A stretch of DNA of 64,000 nucleotides, taken from Paraburkholderia haematera (GTDB lineage: Bacteria; Pseudomonadota; Gammaproteobacteria; Burkholderiales; Burkholderiaceae). Of the stretch, positions 10,194-19,553 are shown in pieces. The translations under genes were made by a program, and so were the position numbers. The stretch spans positions 806,001 through 870,000 of the forward strand of contig NZ_CAJNBK010000001.1 of assembly GCF_905220975.1 (NCBI RefSeq). Direction: 5' to 3'. Numbering within the stretch: position 1 is the first letter of the stretch; every line of letters starts with the position of its first letter. The notes below the pieces were generated by a model. That model was not told where the DNA came from and searched no databases. It saw only the letters and a program-made list of their open reading frames with translations.

Positions 10194-10883
10194 TTATTTA
10201 AGGGTCCGTAGACCCTCGGGTGTTTCAAACTCGGCGACGAGCGCCGCGGCGTCTTCCGTGGGCTCGAGTGAGATCAGGTGCGCAGCGCCCAGCCAATGCA
10301 ATTGCGCGGCAATCGCGTCGGCTTGCGGGTGGACTGCTTTCAAAGCTTTCAGTGCGATGTCCGTTTCCGGCAACGCCGTCGACGGATGCTGCGCCGTGTC
10401 CCACTGGATCAGCGACGGCAGCACGCCGTCGCCCGCGCCTTGCCACGCGGGGAACGCGCCGTCGTCCGGCACCGACAGACCCCAGCTGAAATCGCCGCGC
10501 GTCATCGGCACGATCGGCGCAATGCGCTGCGGATACTGCGCCTGCCATGCAGCGAGCTGCTTCGGGCGGTCGACTCGGGCGACCCAGTGCGACAGGTACG
10601 GCCCTTTTTCGAGCCGCGCTTGCGTCGCCGGATCGTCGAGGGCGAACAGGCGGGTGCGGGGCACGGCGCCATCCACAGGTTCCGCAGCCTGCGGGTCGAT
10701 CGCGATCACCTCCAGATACACGCCGCCCCACAGGTTCAGCAGGCGATTGTGGGTGCGCATCAGCGGATGCGCGCCGCCGCCGGCCGGTGCGACGCCGAGG
10801 GTCTCGGCGACATACTGCGTGCCCTCGTCGAGGGTACGGGCGGAAATCACGAGGTGATCGAGGCTGAGCAAGTGGGCAGTCAT
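10194..10883 (-). CDS. VOC-superfamily (glyoxalase-like) protein
   Basis: About 229 residues, starting at MTAHLLSLDHLVISARTLDE. This opening strand with its His is the entry to a VOC/Glyoxalase_3-type domain, followed by a long second half (HWVARVDRP..., FSWGLSVPDDG). The frame stays open upstream to 11039, but that part is a low-complexity Arg-rich run overlapping the divergent promoter, so the start at 10883 is preferred even though its ribosome binding site is weak. It is the first gene of the probable VOC-aminotransferase-RidA operon and is divergent from the MocR regulator. Function unknown beyond the fold. Confidence 0.78.
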   Translation of the reverse strand: MTAHLLSLDHLVISARTLDEGTQYVAETLGVAPAGGGAHPLMRTHNRLLNLWGGVYLEVIAIDPQAAEPVDGAVPRTRLFALDDPATQARLEKGPYLSHWVARVDRPKQLAAWQAQYPQRIAPIVPMTRGDFSWGLSVPDDGAFPAWQGAGDGVLPSLIQWDTAQHPSTALPETDIALKALKAVHPQADAIAAQLHWLGAAHLISLEPTEDAAALVAEFETPEGLRTLK

Positions 10884-11115
10884 GGCGGATCGGGAAACGG
10901 TTTCTGCGGTAAGCCGGAACGCGCGCCGGATGCGGCGGCAGCGTGGCCGGGGTCGTAAGCATAACCGTTTGCCGGGTCGGCGGGCCAGGCGGATGAGGTT
11001 CGGGCTGGTCTTTCCCAAGATTGCTAGCGTGCGGTGCATGCCGCCCTGAGCCGCTTCGTCATCCGTTGCTTATCTTAAATGTAGTCTTAAATGTAACGGC
11101 GAGGACCGGCACAGT

Positions 11116-11148
11116 AACGGTACAATCGATTCGATACCGTTCGGTACA
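11116..11148 (+). promoter_or_regulatory. Candidate operator/promoter of the MocR gene
   Basis: AACGGTA (11116-11122) faces TACCGTT (11135-11141) across 12 bases. GGTACA also occurs twice as a direct repeat (11119-11124 and 11143-11148), 24 bases apart. TACAAT at 11121-11126 fits a -10 box. Paired direct or inverted repeats overlapping the promoter are the usual target of MocR regulators, so autoregulation and control of the divergent VOC operon are likely. Confidence 0.5.
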
Positions 11149-11161
11149 GTTGGAGCCCGTT

Positions 11162-12616
11162 ATGTCCGTCCCGCTTGCCCAGATTCCCACACCTCACGAT
11201 ACGGCGTCGCTGACGCTGGTGGAGCAGCTCGTCCAGTGGGCGTGCCGCCGCATTGAGGAGCGCGTGTTCCGTCCCGGCATGCGCATGCCGTCGATCCGCA
11301 AACTGGCGCTGGATAAGGGCGTGTCGCGTTTCACCGTAGTCGAGGCGTACGAGCGGCTGGTGGCGCAGGGCTACCTGGAGTCGCGGCGCGGTTCGGGTTT
11401 CTATGTGCGCGAGCGATTGGGCAGCGCGCCGACGGCTGAGATCCGCACCATTGCCGCAGCGGCACCCGCGCCGGCCACGATCGACGTCGTCTGGTTGCTG
11501 CGCAACATGCTGCATACGGGCGCGCGCCCCGAGCGCAGCCCGGGTCTGGGCTACCTGCCCGCGCGCTGGCTCGACGGCGACCTGATCACCAACGCGCTGC
11601 GCACGCTCGGCCGGCAAAGCGGTGCGCAGATGCTCGGCATCGGCACGCCGCAGGGCTTTTTGCCGCTGCGGCAGCAGTTGCAGACGCGGCTGGAGGAGCT
11701 GGAAATCGGCGCTTCACCGGATCAGATCGTGATGGTCTCCGGTATTACCCAGGCCATCGACCTGATTTCGCGGATTTACGTGAAGCCGGGCGACGCGGTG
11801 ATCGTCGGCGATCCGGCCTGGTTTCAGATGTTCGGGCGCTTCGCGTCGCAAGGCGCGCGGCTGGTCGGCATGCCGTACACGCCGGATGGGCCGGACCTTG
11901 ACGCGCTCGAGTCGCTGGTAGAGACGTGGCGGCCGAAAATGCTGGTGATCAATTCGGTGCTGCAGAATCCCACCGGCACGTCGCTCACGGCCGCGCAGGC
12001 GTTCCGAATCCTGCGGCTTGCCGAAGCGTACGACTTCATCGTCGTCGAAGACGATATTTACGGCGATCTGTGCCCGCCGAGCTATGCCGGCACACGGCTC
12101 GCGAGCCTCGACCAGTTAAAGCGCGTGATCTATCTAAGCAGCTTTTCGAAGACGCTCGCGCCCAATCTGCGCGTGGGTTTTATCGCCTGCGCGCCGGAGG
12201 TGGCGAGAGCCGTCAGCGATCAGAAAATGCTGGTCGGCATGACGAGCCCCGAACTGAACGAGCGCGTGCTCTACAAGATTCTCACCGAGGGCCACTATCG
12301 CCGGCATGTCGAGCGGCTGCGTGCGCGTCTCGACGGTGTGCGCGAAAAATCCGTGCGGATGCTCGAGAAGACCGGCATGAAGCTATTCCTGACGCCCACG
12401 GCAGGCATGTTCCTGTGGGCCGATACCGGCGTCGATGCGAGCGCGCTCGCGGCCGCAGGCCACGAAGAGGGCTTCCTGCTGACGCCCGGGAGCCTGTTTT
12501 CGCCGCAGCAATCACCCACCACGTGGATGCGCTTCAATATCGCCAACTGCGGCGATCCTGAACTCTCGACGTTCCTGTGCCGGTATCTCGACAGCGTCGC
12601 GCGGCGCGCCTCTTGA
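11162..12616 (+). CDS. MocR-type regulator (GntR winged helix fused to aminotransferase domain)
   Basis: A 484-residue transcription factor. An N-terminal GntR-type helix-turn-helix (about residues 15-85: PGMRMPSIRKLALDKGVSR, VVEAYERLVAQGYLE) is fused to a class I aminotransferase domain with NPTGTSL, VVEDDIYGDL and the PLP lysine in SSFSKTLAPNLRVGFIA. MocR proteins bind PLP and an amino-acid-derived effector to control nearby metabolic genes. The ATG at 11162 is chosen because the HTH begins shortly after; the open frame upstream to 11021 is noncoding promoter. Divergent from the VOC/aminotransferase/RidA genes, which are its most likely targets. Its stop codon overlaps the htpG heat-shock promoter. 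Confidence 0.93.
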   Translation: MSVPLAQIPTPHDTASLTLVEQLVQWACRRIEERVFRPGMRMPSIRKLALDKGVSRFTVVEAYERLVAQGYLESRRGSGFYVRERLGSAPTAEIRTIAAAAPAPATIDVVWLLRNMLHTGARPERSPGLGYLPARWLDGDLITNALRTLGRQSGAQMLGIGTPQGFLPLRQQLQTRLEELEIGASPDQIVMVSGITQAIDLISRIYVKPGDAVIVGDPAWFQMFGRFASQGARLVGMPYTPDGPDLDALESLVETWRPKMLVINSVLQNPTGTSLTAAQAFRILRLAEAYDFIVVEDDIYGDLCPPSYAGTRLASLDQLKRVIYLSSFSKTLAPNLRVGFIACAPEVARAVSDQKMLVGMTSPELNERVLYKILTEGHYRRHVERLRARLDGVREKSVRMLEKTGMKLFLTPTAGMFLWADTGVDASALAAAGHEEGFLLTPGSLFSPQQSPTTWMRFNIANCGDPELSTFLCRYLDSVARRAS

Positions 12617-12639
12617 AACCGCGCCGCCTTGCCCCAAAT
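12612..12639 (+). promoter_or_regulatory. Sigma-32 heat-shock promoter of htpG
   Basis: CTTGAAA (12612-12618), a 13-base spacer, then CCCCAAAT (12632-12639) matches the RpoH consensus closely. The -35 box contains the TGA stop of the MocR gene. It lies 56 bases ahead of the htpG start. Confidence 0.85.
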
Positions 12640-12694
12640 TACGCGGGCAATGTATAACCCCATTCGTCATTCGTAACAGAGAGGAAGTCCGACC

Positions 12695-14593
12695 ATGGCA
12701 CAAGAAACCATGAGCTTTCAGGCAGAAGTTAAACAACTTCTGCACCTGATGATCCATTCGCTGTACAGCAACAAGGAAATCTTTCTGCGCGAGCTGATTT
12801 CGAATGCGTCCGACGCGGCCGACAAGCTGCGCTTCGAGGCGATCGAAAACAGCGCGTTGTACGAAAACGATCCGAATCTGCGGATTCGCGTCTCGTACGA
12901 CAAGGCCGCGCGCACCATCACGCTCGACGACAACGGCATCGGCATGAGCCGCGACGAAGCGATTGCCAATCTCGGCACGATCGCGCGCTCGGGCACCAAG
13001 GAATTCTTCGGCAAGCTCTCCGGCGACCAGCAGAAAGACGCGGCGCTGATTGGCCAGTTCGGCGTGGGTTTTTATTCGGGCTTTATCGTCGCGGACAAGA
13101 TCACGGTCGAGACGCGCCGCGCCGGTCTGCCGGCCTCGGAAGGCGTGCGCTGGGAAAGCGCGGGCGAGGGTGATTTTGCAGTGGAGCAAATCGAACGTGC
13201 CGCGCGCGGCACGACGATCACGCTGCATCTGCGCGCCGATGAAGATGAACTGCTGTCGTCGCATCGTCTGAAGTCGATCATCCAGAAGTATTCCGATCAC
13301 GTCGCGCTGCCCATCCTGATGGCGAAGGAAGAGTGGGACGCTGAAAAGAGCGAGATGGTCACGAAGGACGAGGACGAGACCGTCAACCAGGCAAGCGCGC
13401 TGTGGACCCGTTCGAAGAACGACATCACAGAAGAACAGTACAAACAGTTCTACCAGCACCTCTCGCACGATCACCAGGATCCGCTGACGTGGACGCATAA
13501 CCGCGTCGAAGGCCGCAGCGAATACACGCAACTGCTGTACGTGCCGACGCATGCCCCGTTCGACATGTTCAACCGCGATCATCGCGCGGGCCTGAAGCTG
13601 TACGTGAAGCGCGTGTTCATCATGGACGACGCTGAACAATTGCTGCCGGGGTACCTGCGGTTCGTGAAGGGTGTGGTCGATTCGGCGGATCTGCCGTTGA
13701 ACGTGTCGCGCGAAATCCTGCAGGAAAGCCGTGATGTGAAGGCAATCCGCGAAGGCGTAACCAAGCGTTCGCTGTCGATGCTCGAAGAACTGGCCAATTC
13801 GGAGAACGATGCCGAAAAGGAAAAGTACGCCGGCTTTTGGAAGGAATTCGGTCAGGTGCTGAAGGAAGGCATCGGCGAAGACTTCGCCAATCGCGAGCGT
13901 ATTGCGAAGCTGGTGCGTTTTGCGTCGACCCATACGGAATCGCCGGAGCAGACCGTGTCGCTCGCCGACTACGTCGCGCGCATGAAGCCCGAGCAATCGA
14001 AGATCTACTACGTGACCGCCGACACCTGGCAAGCCGCGACCCACAGCCCGCATCTTGAGGTGTTCCGCAAGAAGGGCGTGGAAGTGCTGCTGCTGACCGA
14101 TCGCGTCGATGAATGGATGCTGTCGTTCCTGAACGAATTCGACGGCAAGCCGCTGCAAAGCGTTGCGCGCGGCGATCTCGACCTTGGCGCGTTGAACGAC
14201 GAAGAAAAACAGGCGCAGGAGAAGGTCGGCGAAGAGTTCAAGCCGCTCGTCGAGAAGATGAAGGAAGCGCTGAAGGACAAGGCCAAGGACGTCCGCCTGA
14301 CGTTCCGCCTGACCGATTCGCCGTCTTGCCTCGTGGCTGACGACGGCGAAATGAGCGGCTATCTGCAACGTATGCTGAAGGCCGCTGGCCAGGACGCGCC
14401 GTCGTTCCACCCGATTCTCGAAGTGAACCCCGAGCATGCGCTGGTCAAGGGCTTGCACGCGGATAGTGCGAGTTTCGACGACTGGTGCCATTTGCTGTTC
14501 GATCAGGCGCTGCTTGCTGAAGGTGGCGCGCTGGAAGATCCGGCGAGCTTCGTGAAGCGTACCAACGCGTTGTTGCTGGCGCGCGCGGGTTGA
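12695..14593 (+). CDS. htpG: Hsp90-family chaperone HtpG
   Basis: A full-length 632-residue bacterial Hsp90. The N-terminal GHKL ATPase domain carries the [10 protein letters not shown] helix (about residues 35-45), [10 protein letters not shown] and [11 protein letters not shown] (lid and adenine pocket). The middle domain contains [13 protein letters not shown], with the catalytic-loop Arg, and the C-terminal dimerisation domain ends near ALLLARAG. The start has GAGAGGAAG just ahead. HtpG refolds and remodels clients with DnaK/ClpB under heat stress; a sigma-32 promoter directly upstream supports heat regulation. A strong terminator follows. Confidence 0.98.
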   Translation: MAQETMSFQAEVKQLLHLMIHSLYSNKEIFLRELISNASDAADKLRFEAIENSALYENDPNLRIRVSYDKAARTITLDDNGIGMSRDEAIANLGTIARSGTKEFFGKLSGDQQKDAALIGQFGVGFYSGFIVADKITVETRRAGLPASEGVRWESAGEGDFAVEQIERAARGTTITLHLRADEDELLSSHRLKSIIQKYSDHVALPILMAKEEWDAEKSEMVTKDEDETVNQASALWTRSKNDITEEQYKQFYQHLSHDHQDPLTWTHNRVEGRSEYTQLLYVPTHAPFDMFNRDHRAGLKLYVKRVFIMDDAEQLLPGYLRFVKGVVDSADLPLNVSREILQESRDVKAIREGVTKRSLSMLEELANSENDAEKEKYAGFWKEFGQVLKEGIGEDFANRERIAKLVRFASTHTESPEQTVSLADYVARMKPEQSKIYYVTADTWQAATHSPHLEVFRKKGVEVLLLTDRVDEWMLSFLNEFDGKPLQSVARGDLDLGALNDEEKQAQEKVGEEFKPLVEKMKEALKDKAKDVRLTFRLTDSPSCLVADDGEMSGYLQRMLKAAGQDAPSFHPILEVNPEHALVKGLHADSASFDDWCHLLFDQALLAEGGALEDPASFVKRTNALLLARAG

Positions 14594-14648
14594 GTTTTCG
14601 CGTATCGAGTTGAGCTTTGACCGGCGTCGCCTTGACGCTTGTGATTGA

Positions 14649-14680
14649 AAAATGCGCTGCCTCGGCAGCGCATTTTTTTT
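14649..14680 (+). terminator. Rho-independent terminator of htpG
   Basis: The inverted repeat AATGCGCTGCC / GGCAGCGCATT is followed by an unbroken run of T, 55 bases after the htpG stop. Confidence 0.9.
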
Positions 14681-14756
14681 GCCCTGTGCCTTTACTTTGT
14701 CGTCCGCTGCCCGGCGAAGGTGTTGCGCAGGGACATGGCTGGGTATCGGTGAGCGT

Positions 14757-15026
14757 TTAGTGTGCGGGCGCTTGCCCATGCAAATGACGCACTTGCGATA
14801 GCACGGAGCCGGCCAGTTCCTTGGCCTCGATGCAGGAATGGTGATCGGCCAGCACTTTCGCCGCGAGACTGCCGATTGCCGTGCTGGTCTGTTTCGACGT
14901 GTGGTGCTGCGCCAGCGCGGAACCCGCGAGTTCCTTCTCCTGATACAGGGCACCTGGGCGTCGTAAAACGACTGCGGCCAGATGTGCAATGCGGTCAGAC
15001 GTTTCTTTCGAGTTCGTAGTATTCAA
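14757..15026 (-). CDS. Small protein with two 38-residue internal repeats (unknown function)
   Basis: An 89-residue soluble protein of unknown function. It starts with TTG at 15026, which is preferred because AAAGGAG lies seven bases ahead. The sequence is an internal duplication: LAAVVL...KELAGSALAQ (about residues 16-40) recurs as LAAKVL...KELAGSVLSQ (about 54-78), offset by 38 residues. Each repeat is predicted helical. There is no signal peptide, membrane helix or cysteine cluster. It is divergent from the TPR-glycosyltransferase pair and converges on htpG. No characterised family is recognised; the strict duplication and the Shine-Dalgarno site argue that it is a real gene. Confidence 0.7.
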   Translation of the reverse strand: MNTTNSKETSDRIAHLAAVVLRRPGALYQEKELAGSALAQHHTSKQTSTAIGSLAAKVLADHHSCIEAKELAGSVLSQVRHLHGQAPAH

Positions 15027-15296
15027 TCGCTACTCCTTTTCGTTTGTTGTTGATCCGGACCATTTAGAGCGTTGCTAAAAATCGTCCGGAAAATAATTAT
15101 GGGTAACTAAGCAAATATGTTCAACAACACTATATCGAGATTGATTTGTGAGATGAAAAAACGTGCATTTGTCTTATGCTGGTGCGCTCGAAATTCGGAT
15201 GCGTAAAGGATTATTTGCAATCGTTAAGCCGTTTATGTACCGAGTCCTATTTCTGCGATTGCGCGTTTCCGCGTGCCGCAACTTCTCTGCGTTCTT
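15027..15296. other. AT-rich divergent intergenic region
   Basis: Noticeably richer in A and T than its surroundings (roughly 15060-15180). It separates the small repeat-protein gene (minus) from the TPR-glycosyltransferase genes (plus), so it must hold both promoters. No confident -35/-10 pair was identified. Confidence 0.5.
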
Positions 15297-17147
15297 ATGT
15301 CCGATTCCACCATGCTAAAACTCGTCGGTCCCGTGCGTCTGCTGTGGTCGATCTTGCGCGAACAGGGTTTCGACGCCGCCGAGCAACGAGCGCTCGAATT
15401 CGTTGCAGAGGGTGTCACGCCGCAATTGCACGCTGATCTGTGCGCGAGCGCAGGACGTTTTGAGGCGGCGTACCACAGTGCATCGCAAGCGCAGGCGGTG
15501 GGGAACGGCGCGCGTCATGCGCGCGTGGCACTGTTCGCCGACGCACTCGGCCGCGCCGAGGCGGCGCAGCGCAACAGCGAACTGGCGGTAACCGTGGAGC
15601 CTTCGGCTGCAACGGTCGAGTGGATCGTCTGGTTGCTCGACCACTGTGGTGCTCATTCGGCAGCGGCGCATATGTTGCGTGCTTACGAGCAACACGCGCC
15701 GCAGGACGCCCGGGCGCCGTGGTGGCTGGCGATCTCGCTGACAGCGCTGCCGGATGAGAGCGCGCCGGCCGAGCGCCGCGCAGCTTTATTGCGGGCGTAC
15801 GCGCTCGACCCAGCGATCCATCCCGAGTTGCCGTTGCAGCTCGTGCTGGCGTTTCGGGAAGTACGCGATTGGCACACGGTCGAGCGTGTTTGCCGCGAGA
15901 GGCTCGCACGCAATCCGGCCGACGCCGAGATGGCCTGGCAGTTGAGCCACGCGCAATGGCAATGCAACGACGCAGCCGCGGCAGAGGCGACCATGCGCGC
16001 TGCCGATGCCGCCGCGCCCGGCAATGTCCACGTGCTGGCCGCGATCGGTATGTATCTCGCCGAGCAGGCGCGTTTTGCGGACGCTGAAACGGCGCTGCAC
16101 GCAGCCCTCACGCTCGACCCCTCCACGTCACAGGCGGCCGTCGATCTGGGCGATCTGAAGTTGCGGCGCGGCGACTGGCCGAACGCATGGCCGCATTTCG
16201 CGGCGCGTCTGACGCGCGAGGACCGCGAGCCGAACAACGTCGTGAGAATGATGGAGCGGTTGTGTCCGTGCTGGCAGGGCGAGCCGCTGGCCGGCAAGAC
16301 CCTGATCGTGCACAGCGAACAGGGTAACGGCGACGATATCCAGATGGTGCGCTTCGTGCCCGAGCTGGCGGCGCGCGTACGGGACGAGGGCGGGCGCTTG
16401 GTGCTCGCGGTGCGCCGGGCGTTACGGCCGCTGTTTGCGCACTTTTACGCGGATTGCGTGTCCATCGAGGATGGACCGCTCGGCAAGCCGCACTTTGGTT
16501 TGCCGATCATGAGCGTGCCGTCGGTGCTTGGCTTGCTGCCTGAGCACGTGCGTGGTGCGGCCTACTTGCGTGCCGATGCAAGCCGGGTCGCTGCATGGCG
16601 CGAACGGATAAGCGGGTGTGACGCAGAGGCGGCGCGATTGCATGTCGGCCTCGTGTGGTCGGGCAGCCCGACGCATCGTCGCGACGCGAAGCGGTCGATT
16701 CCGCTTGCGGCGCTGGCGCCGATTCTCGCGCTTCCCAATGTGGTGTTCCATCCGCTGACGCCTGGTCGTCACGCCGATGTGGAGGCTTTTAGCGCACAGG
16801 GTTATCGCGTCCGCGATCTGACCGCGCACTACCAGGCGGGTTTCGACGACGTGGCCGCGCACGTGAGCACGCTGGATGCCGTGGTGACCATCGACAGCGC
16901 ACCATTGCATCTCGGAGGCGCGCTGGGGCGCCCGGTGCTGGCGATGCTCGATCACGTATCGCACTGGTGTTGGGGCAATGAGGAGACGCAACCCTGGTAC
17001 GACTCGGTCGAACTGTTCAGGCAGCCGGGGCCGGGAGCGTGGGGGCCTGCGGTCGAGCGGGTGGCCGCAAGGTTGCAGGCGATGACGCGTTCCCGCGAGC
17101 CGGCTCCGCAGAAAACACCGTCGCTATCGGATGGAAACGGGCTTTAA
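15297..17147 (+). CDS. TPR-containing glycosyltransferase-like protein (first of tandem pair)
   Basis: About 616 residues. The N-terminal half is alpha-helical TPR-like repeats (for example HVLAAIGMYLAEQARFADAETALHAALTLDP). The C-terminal half resembles the GT9/GT41-like nucleotide-sugar domain, with TLIVHSEQGNGDDIQMVRFV, HVGLVWSGSP and TIDSAPLHLGGALGRPV. Proteins of this layout glycosylate proteins or are uncharacterised. ATG at 15297 is chosen, with ATG 15312 as alternative; neither has a clear ribosome binding site. The stop lies three bases before the start of a homologous second gene. There is no secretion signal, so it is probably cytoplasmic. Confidence 0.75.
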   Translation: MSDSTMLKLVGPVRLLWSILREQGFDAAEQRALEFVAEGVTPQLHADLCASAGRFEAAYHSASQAQAVGNGARHARVALFADALGRAEAAQRNSELAVTVEPSAATVEWIVWLLDHCGAHSAAAHMLRAYEQHAPQDARAPWWLAISLTALPDESAPAERRAALLRAYALDPAIHPELPLQLVLAFREVRDWHTVERVCRERLARNPADAEMAWQLSHAQWQCNDAAAAEATMRAADAAAPGNVHVLAAIGMYLAEQARFADAETALHAALTLDPSTSQAAVDLGDLKLRRGDWPNAWPHFAARLTREDREPNNVVRMMERLCPCWQGEPLAGKTLIVHSEQGNGDDIQMVRFVPELAARVRDEGGRLVLAVRRALRPLFAHFYADCVSIEDGPLGKPHFGLPIMSVPSVLGLLPEHVRGAAYLRADASRVAAWRERISGCDAEAARLHVGLVWSGSPTHRRDAKRSIPLAALAPILALPNVVFHPLTPGRHADVEAFSAQGYRVRDLTAHYQAGFDDVAAHVSTLDAVVTIDSAPLHLGGALGRPVLAMLDHVSHWCWGNEETQPWYDSVELFRQPGPGAWGPAVERVAARLQAMTRSREPAPQKTPSLSDGNGL

Positions 17148-17150
17148 GAA

Positions 17151-18977
17151 ATGTCGATTCACAACTTGACCGGCCCGTCGGACCTTTCCCGTAGCGCAGC
17201 GGCGGTCAACGCCCTGGTTGCAAGCGCGGATGCCCATTTCTCCGCCGGGCGGACGCATGAAGCGATGCTCGACTACGAACGCGCACTGGAACAACAACCA
17301 CGGCATGTTCACGCTCTTCACCGCATGGGGCTCGCCTGTTTTCGCGAGAATCAGGTCGAACTGTCGCAGCAGTATCTGGACGAGGCATTGACGGCTGCGC
17401 CCGAACGTGCGGACATCTGGGAGCATCGTGGATTGCTTGCGGCGCTCCGGAATGAGCGTGTGGCGGCTGAAGCGTTCTACCATCGCGCGCTCGATCTGAG
17501 CGGCGGCACGGCGAACCTGCATCGGAATCTTGCCGATTGTCTGAAGCTCTCTGGCCGCCTGGTTGAGGCACGAATGCACTACGAAAAGGCTCTCGAACTC
17601 GATCCGGGATTACAACACGCCGTGCGCGCCCTGGCCCGAATCAGCACGGAATGCGAACGGTTTGCCGAGGCCGCGGATCTTTGGGTGCGCGTGTGGGCGT
17701 TCGAATCGTTGCACTTGCACGATGGGCTCGAACTGATCGCAGCGTTGTGGAAAGCCGGGCGCGACCCACAGATCGACCCGGTGCTGGCTCAACTGCGCAC
17801 ACGCTTTTCCGCCGATGCCGCCGCGCTTGAACAAGTGGTCTTTGCACTGAACACCGTGCATCGTTTTCAGGATGCCGCCAGCGTAGTCGCCGAGGCGCTG
17901 GCTATCGACTCAGAGCGCGCCGGGCTGCATCACAATGCATCGTACGTGTGCAACATGCTGGGCGAATTCTCTCAAATGCGATTGCACGCCGCCGAAGCTG
18001 CCCGGCTGCTGCCCGACAACGCGCCGATTCAATTCAATCTGGCGGCCGCGCAGTTGCGCTTCGGCGATTTCGAACAAGGCTGGAAACAATATCGCTGGCA
18101 TGAAGCACTGCCGGAAAACCACGATCTGGTTCGCCCCAATTTTCCTGAGTGGCAAGGCGAACCGGTGGCAGGCCGGAGGTTTCTGCTCATTGGCGAGCAA
18201 GGGCTTGGCGATCAGATCCAGTTTCTTCGGCTGGCTACGTGGCTGAATCGGCAGGGTGCCTCAGTCGACGTGTGGGTCAGCGCTCCCCTGACCGAGTTGG
18301 CGCGCGGCGCAAGCGGTGTTCACGCGGCATGGGCCGAACCGCCGCCTGGACCGTACGACTTCTGGTGTCGAATGCTCAGGATGCCGGAGCATATGAAGCT
18401 GAGCTTGCCGATGCTTCCTGTCGCGATGCCATATCTGGCAGCGGAGCAGGCGTTGGTGCGTTTCTGGCAGCAGCGTATCGACGCCGGCGATAGCCTCGAT
18501 ACGCATTCCACGCGGAAAAAGCGCGTGGGGCTCGTATGGGCAGGCAATTCGGCGTATGGACTCGACCGTTATCGCTCGGTTGCGTTAAGCCGCTTGTTGC
18601 CCATCCTTGAGCAACCTGGGGTGAAGTGGGTCTCGTTGCAAATGGGGCAAGCAGAAGCTGAAACCGCCGCGTTGCCGGCGCCTATCGACATGCAGCGACT
18701 GGGCTCGGAGATCGGCAATTTTTCCGATACCCTCGCCATTCTTCAATCGCTCGATCTGGTGATTACCGTCGACACATCGGTCGCTCATCTGGCAGGTGCC
18801 GCCGGCCGCCCCGTCTGGGTCCTGTTGCCCACCTGCACGGATTGGCGCTGGATGGCCGATCGCGACGATAGCCCGTGGTACCCGTCAGTGCGCCTGTTCA
18901 GGCAGCGGGAGCTGGGTCGATGGGATTCGGTGCTTGCCGACGTGCAGATCGCGTTGCGCGACTACGTGGCGGTCTGA
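17151..18977 (+). CDS. TPR-containing glycosyltransferase-like protein (second of tandem pair)
   Basis: A 608-residue protein with the same architecture as the preceding gene. Clear TPR units are at about residues 18-52 (ADAHFSAGRTHEAMLDYERA), 53-86, 87-120 and 121-154 (ADCLKLSGRLVEARMHYEKA). A C-terminal GT9/GT41-like domain carries FLLIGEQGLGDQIQFLRLA, RVGLVWAGNS and TVDTSVAHLAGAAGRPVWVLLP. Translational coupling with the upstream gene is likely. The pair is probably a duplication that has diverged, perhaps for different acceptors. The acceptor is unknown; no flagellin or pilin gene lies in the window. Confidence 0.78.
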   Translation: MSIHNLTGPSDLSRSAAAVNALVASADAHFSAGRTHEAMLDYERALEQQPRHVHALHRMGLACFRENQVELSQQYLDEALTAAPERADIWEHRGLLAALRNERVAAEAFYHRALDLSGGTANLHRNLADCLKLSGRLVEARMHYEKALELDPGLQHAVRALARISTECERFAEAADLWVRVWAFESLHLHDGLELIAALWKAGRDPQIDPVLAQLRTRFSADAAALEQVVFALNTVHRFQDAASVVAEALAIDSERAGLHHNASYVCNMLGEFSQMRLHAAEAARLLPDNAPIQFNLAAAQLRFGDFEQGWKQYRWHEALPENHDLVRPNFPEWQGEPVAGRRFLLIGEQGLGDQIQFLRLATWLNRQGASVDVWVSAPLTELARGASGVHAAWAEPPPGPYDFWCRMLRMPEHMKLSLPMLPVAMPYLAAEQALVRFWQQRIDAGDSLDTHSTRKKRVGLVWAGNSAYGLDRYRSVALSRLLPILEQPGVKWVSLQMGQAEAETAALPAPIDMQRLGSEIGNFSDTLAILQSLDLVITVDTSVAHLAGAAGRPVWVLLPTCTDWRWMADRDDSPWYPSVRLFRQRELGRWDSVLADVQIALRDYVAV

Positions 18978-19002
18978 AATCGGGCGCTGGGAGCGCCCGA
19001 TT
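18978..19002 (+). terminator. Hairpin at the end of the TPR-glycosyltransferase operon
   Basis: A perfect 11-bp inverted repeat (18978-18988 and 18992-19002, loop GGG) starts right after the stop codon. No T-run follows. It lies between convergent genes and could serve both strands. Confidence 0.55.
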
Positions 19003-19046
19003 GGTCGCCTGAGATTGCTGGCGACAGGATAGTTAGCGCCTACTCT

Positions 19047-19553
19047 TTACTGCTTTCCCATCAGCGTGTCCATCGTTTCGCCGCGCACGACGATTTCCGT
19101 GCGCCGGTTCAGCGCGCGCCCTTCGACCGTATCGTTGCTGGCGACAGGGTTGTTGTACGCGTTGCCCTTCGTCCGGATCCGCTCCATCGCCACGCCGCGT
19201 GCCACGAGCGCATAACCTACCGCGGTGGCGCGTGCTTCGGAAAGCTGCTGGTTATAGTCGAGCGTGCCGACATTGTCGGTGTAACCCTCGACCAGCACAG
19301 GCTTCTTACTGCGCTTGAGCAGAACGGCGGAACGATTGATGACTGCCGTTGCGTCGCCGCGCACTTCGGATTTGCCGAACTCGAACAGCGCGGCTTCGGG
19401 CAGCTTGACTGAGACGCCGTTGGCGACTGGCGTCACCTCGATGCCGACGGCCTTGTTCAACGATGTTTCTTTATCGCGATTCAGCGGCGCCGCGCAGCCT
19501 GCCACCAGCAGGACAGACATCGCGCACGCAGTGACGCCCAGGATTGTTCTCAT
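19047..19553 (-). CDS. OmpA-family peptidoglycan-associated lipoprotein
   Basis: A 168-residue protein with a lipoprotein signal (hydrophobic run to LLVAGC, lipid Cys at residue 20) and a C-terminal OmpA/MotB domain. The domain carries ALFEFGKSEV, VEGYTDNVG and NQQLSEARA...GNAYNNPVASN...NRRTEI, the meso-diaminopimelate-binding fold that anchors to peptidoglycan. The start is supported by GAGGAA just ahead. It is probably outer-membrane anchored in the periplasm. It converges with the TPR-glycosyltransferase genes and is divergent from ubiC. Pal is the best-known relative, but this gene is outside any tol-pal cluster. Confidence 0.9.
   Translation of the reverse strand: MRTILGVTACAMSVLLVAGCAAPLNRDKETSLNKAVGIEVTPVANGVSVKLPEAALFEFGKSEVRGDATAVINRSAVLLKRSKKPVLVEGYTDNVGTLDYNQQLSEARATAVGYALVARGVAMERIRTKGNAYNNPVASNDTVEGRALNRRTEIVVRGETMDTLMGKQ

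Noticed and set aside
10884..11039. Longer start of the VOC-domain gene
   Set aside because: Arg-rich, unconserved-looking, and overlaps the divergent MocR promoter area.
12512..14989. 825-residue open frame antisense to htpG
   Set aside because: Shadow of a highly conserved gene; no start signal, no domain.
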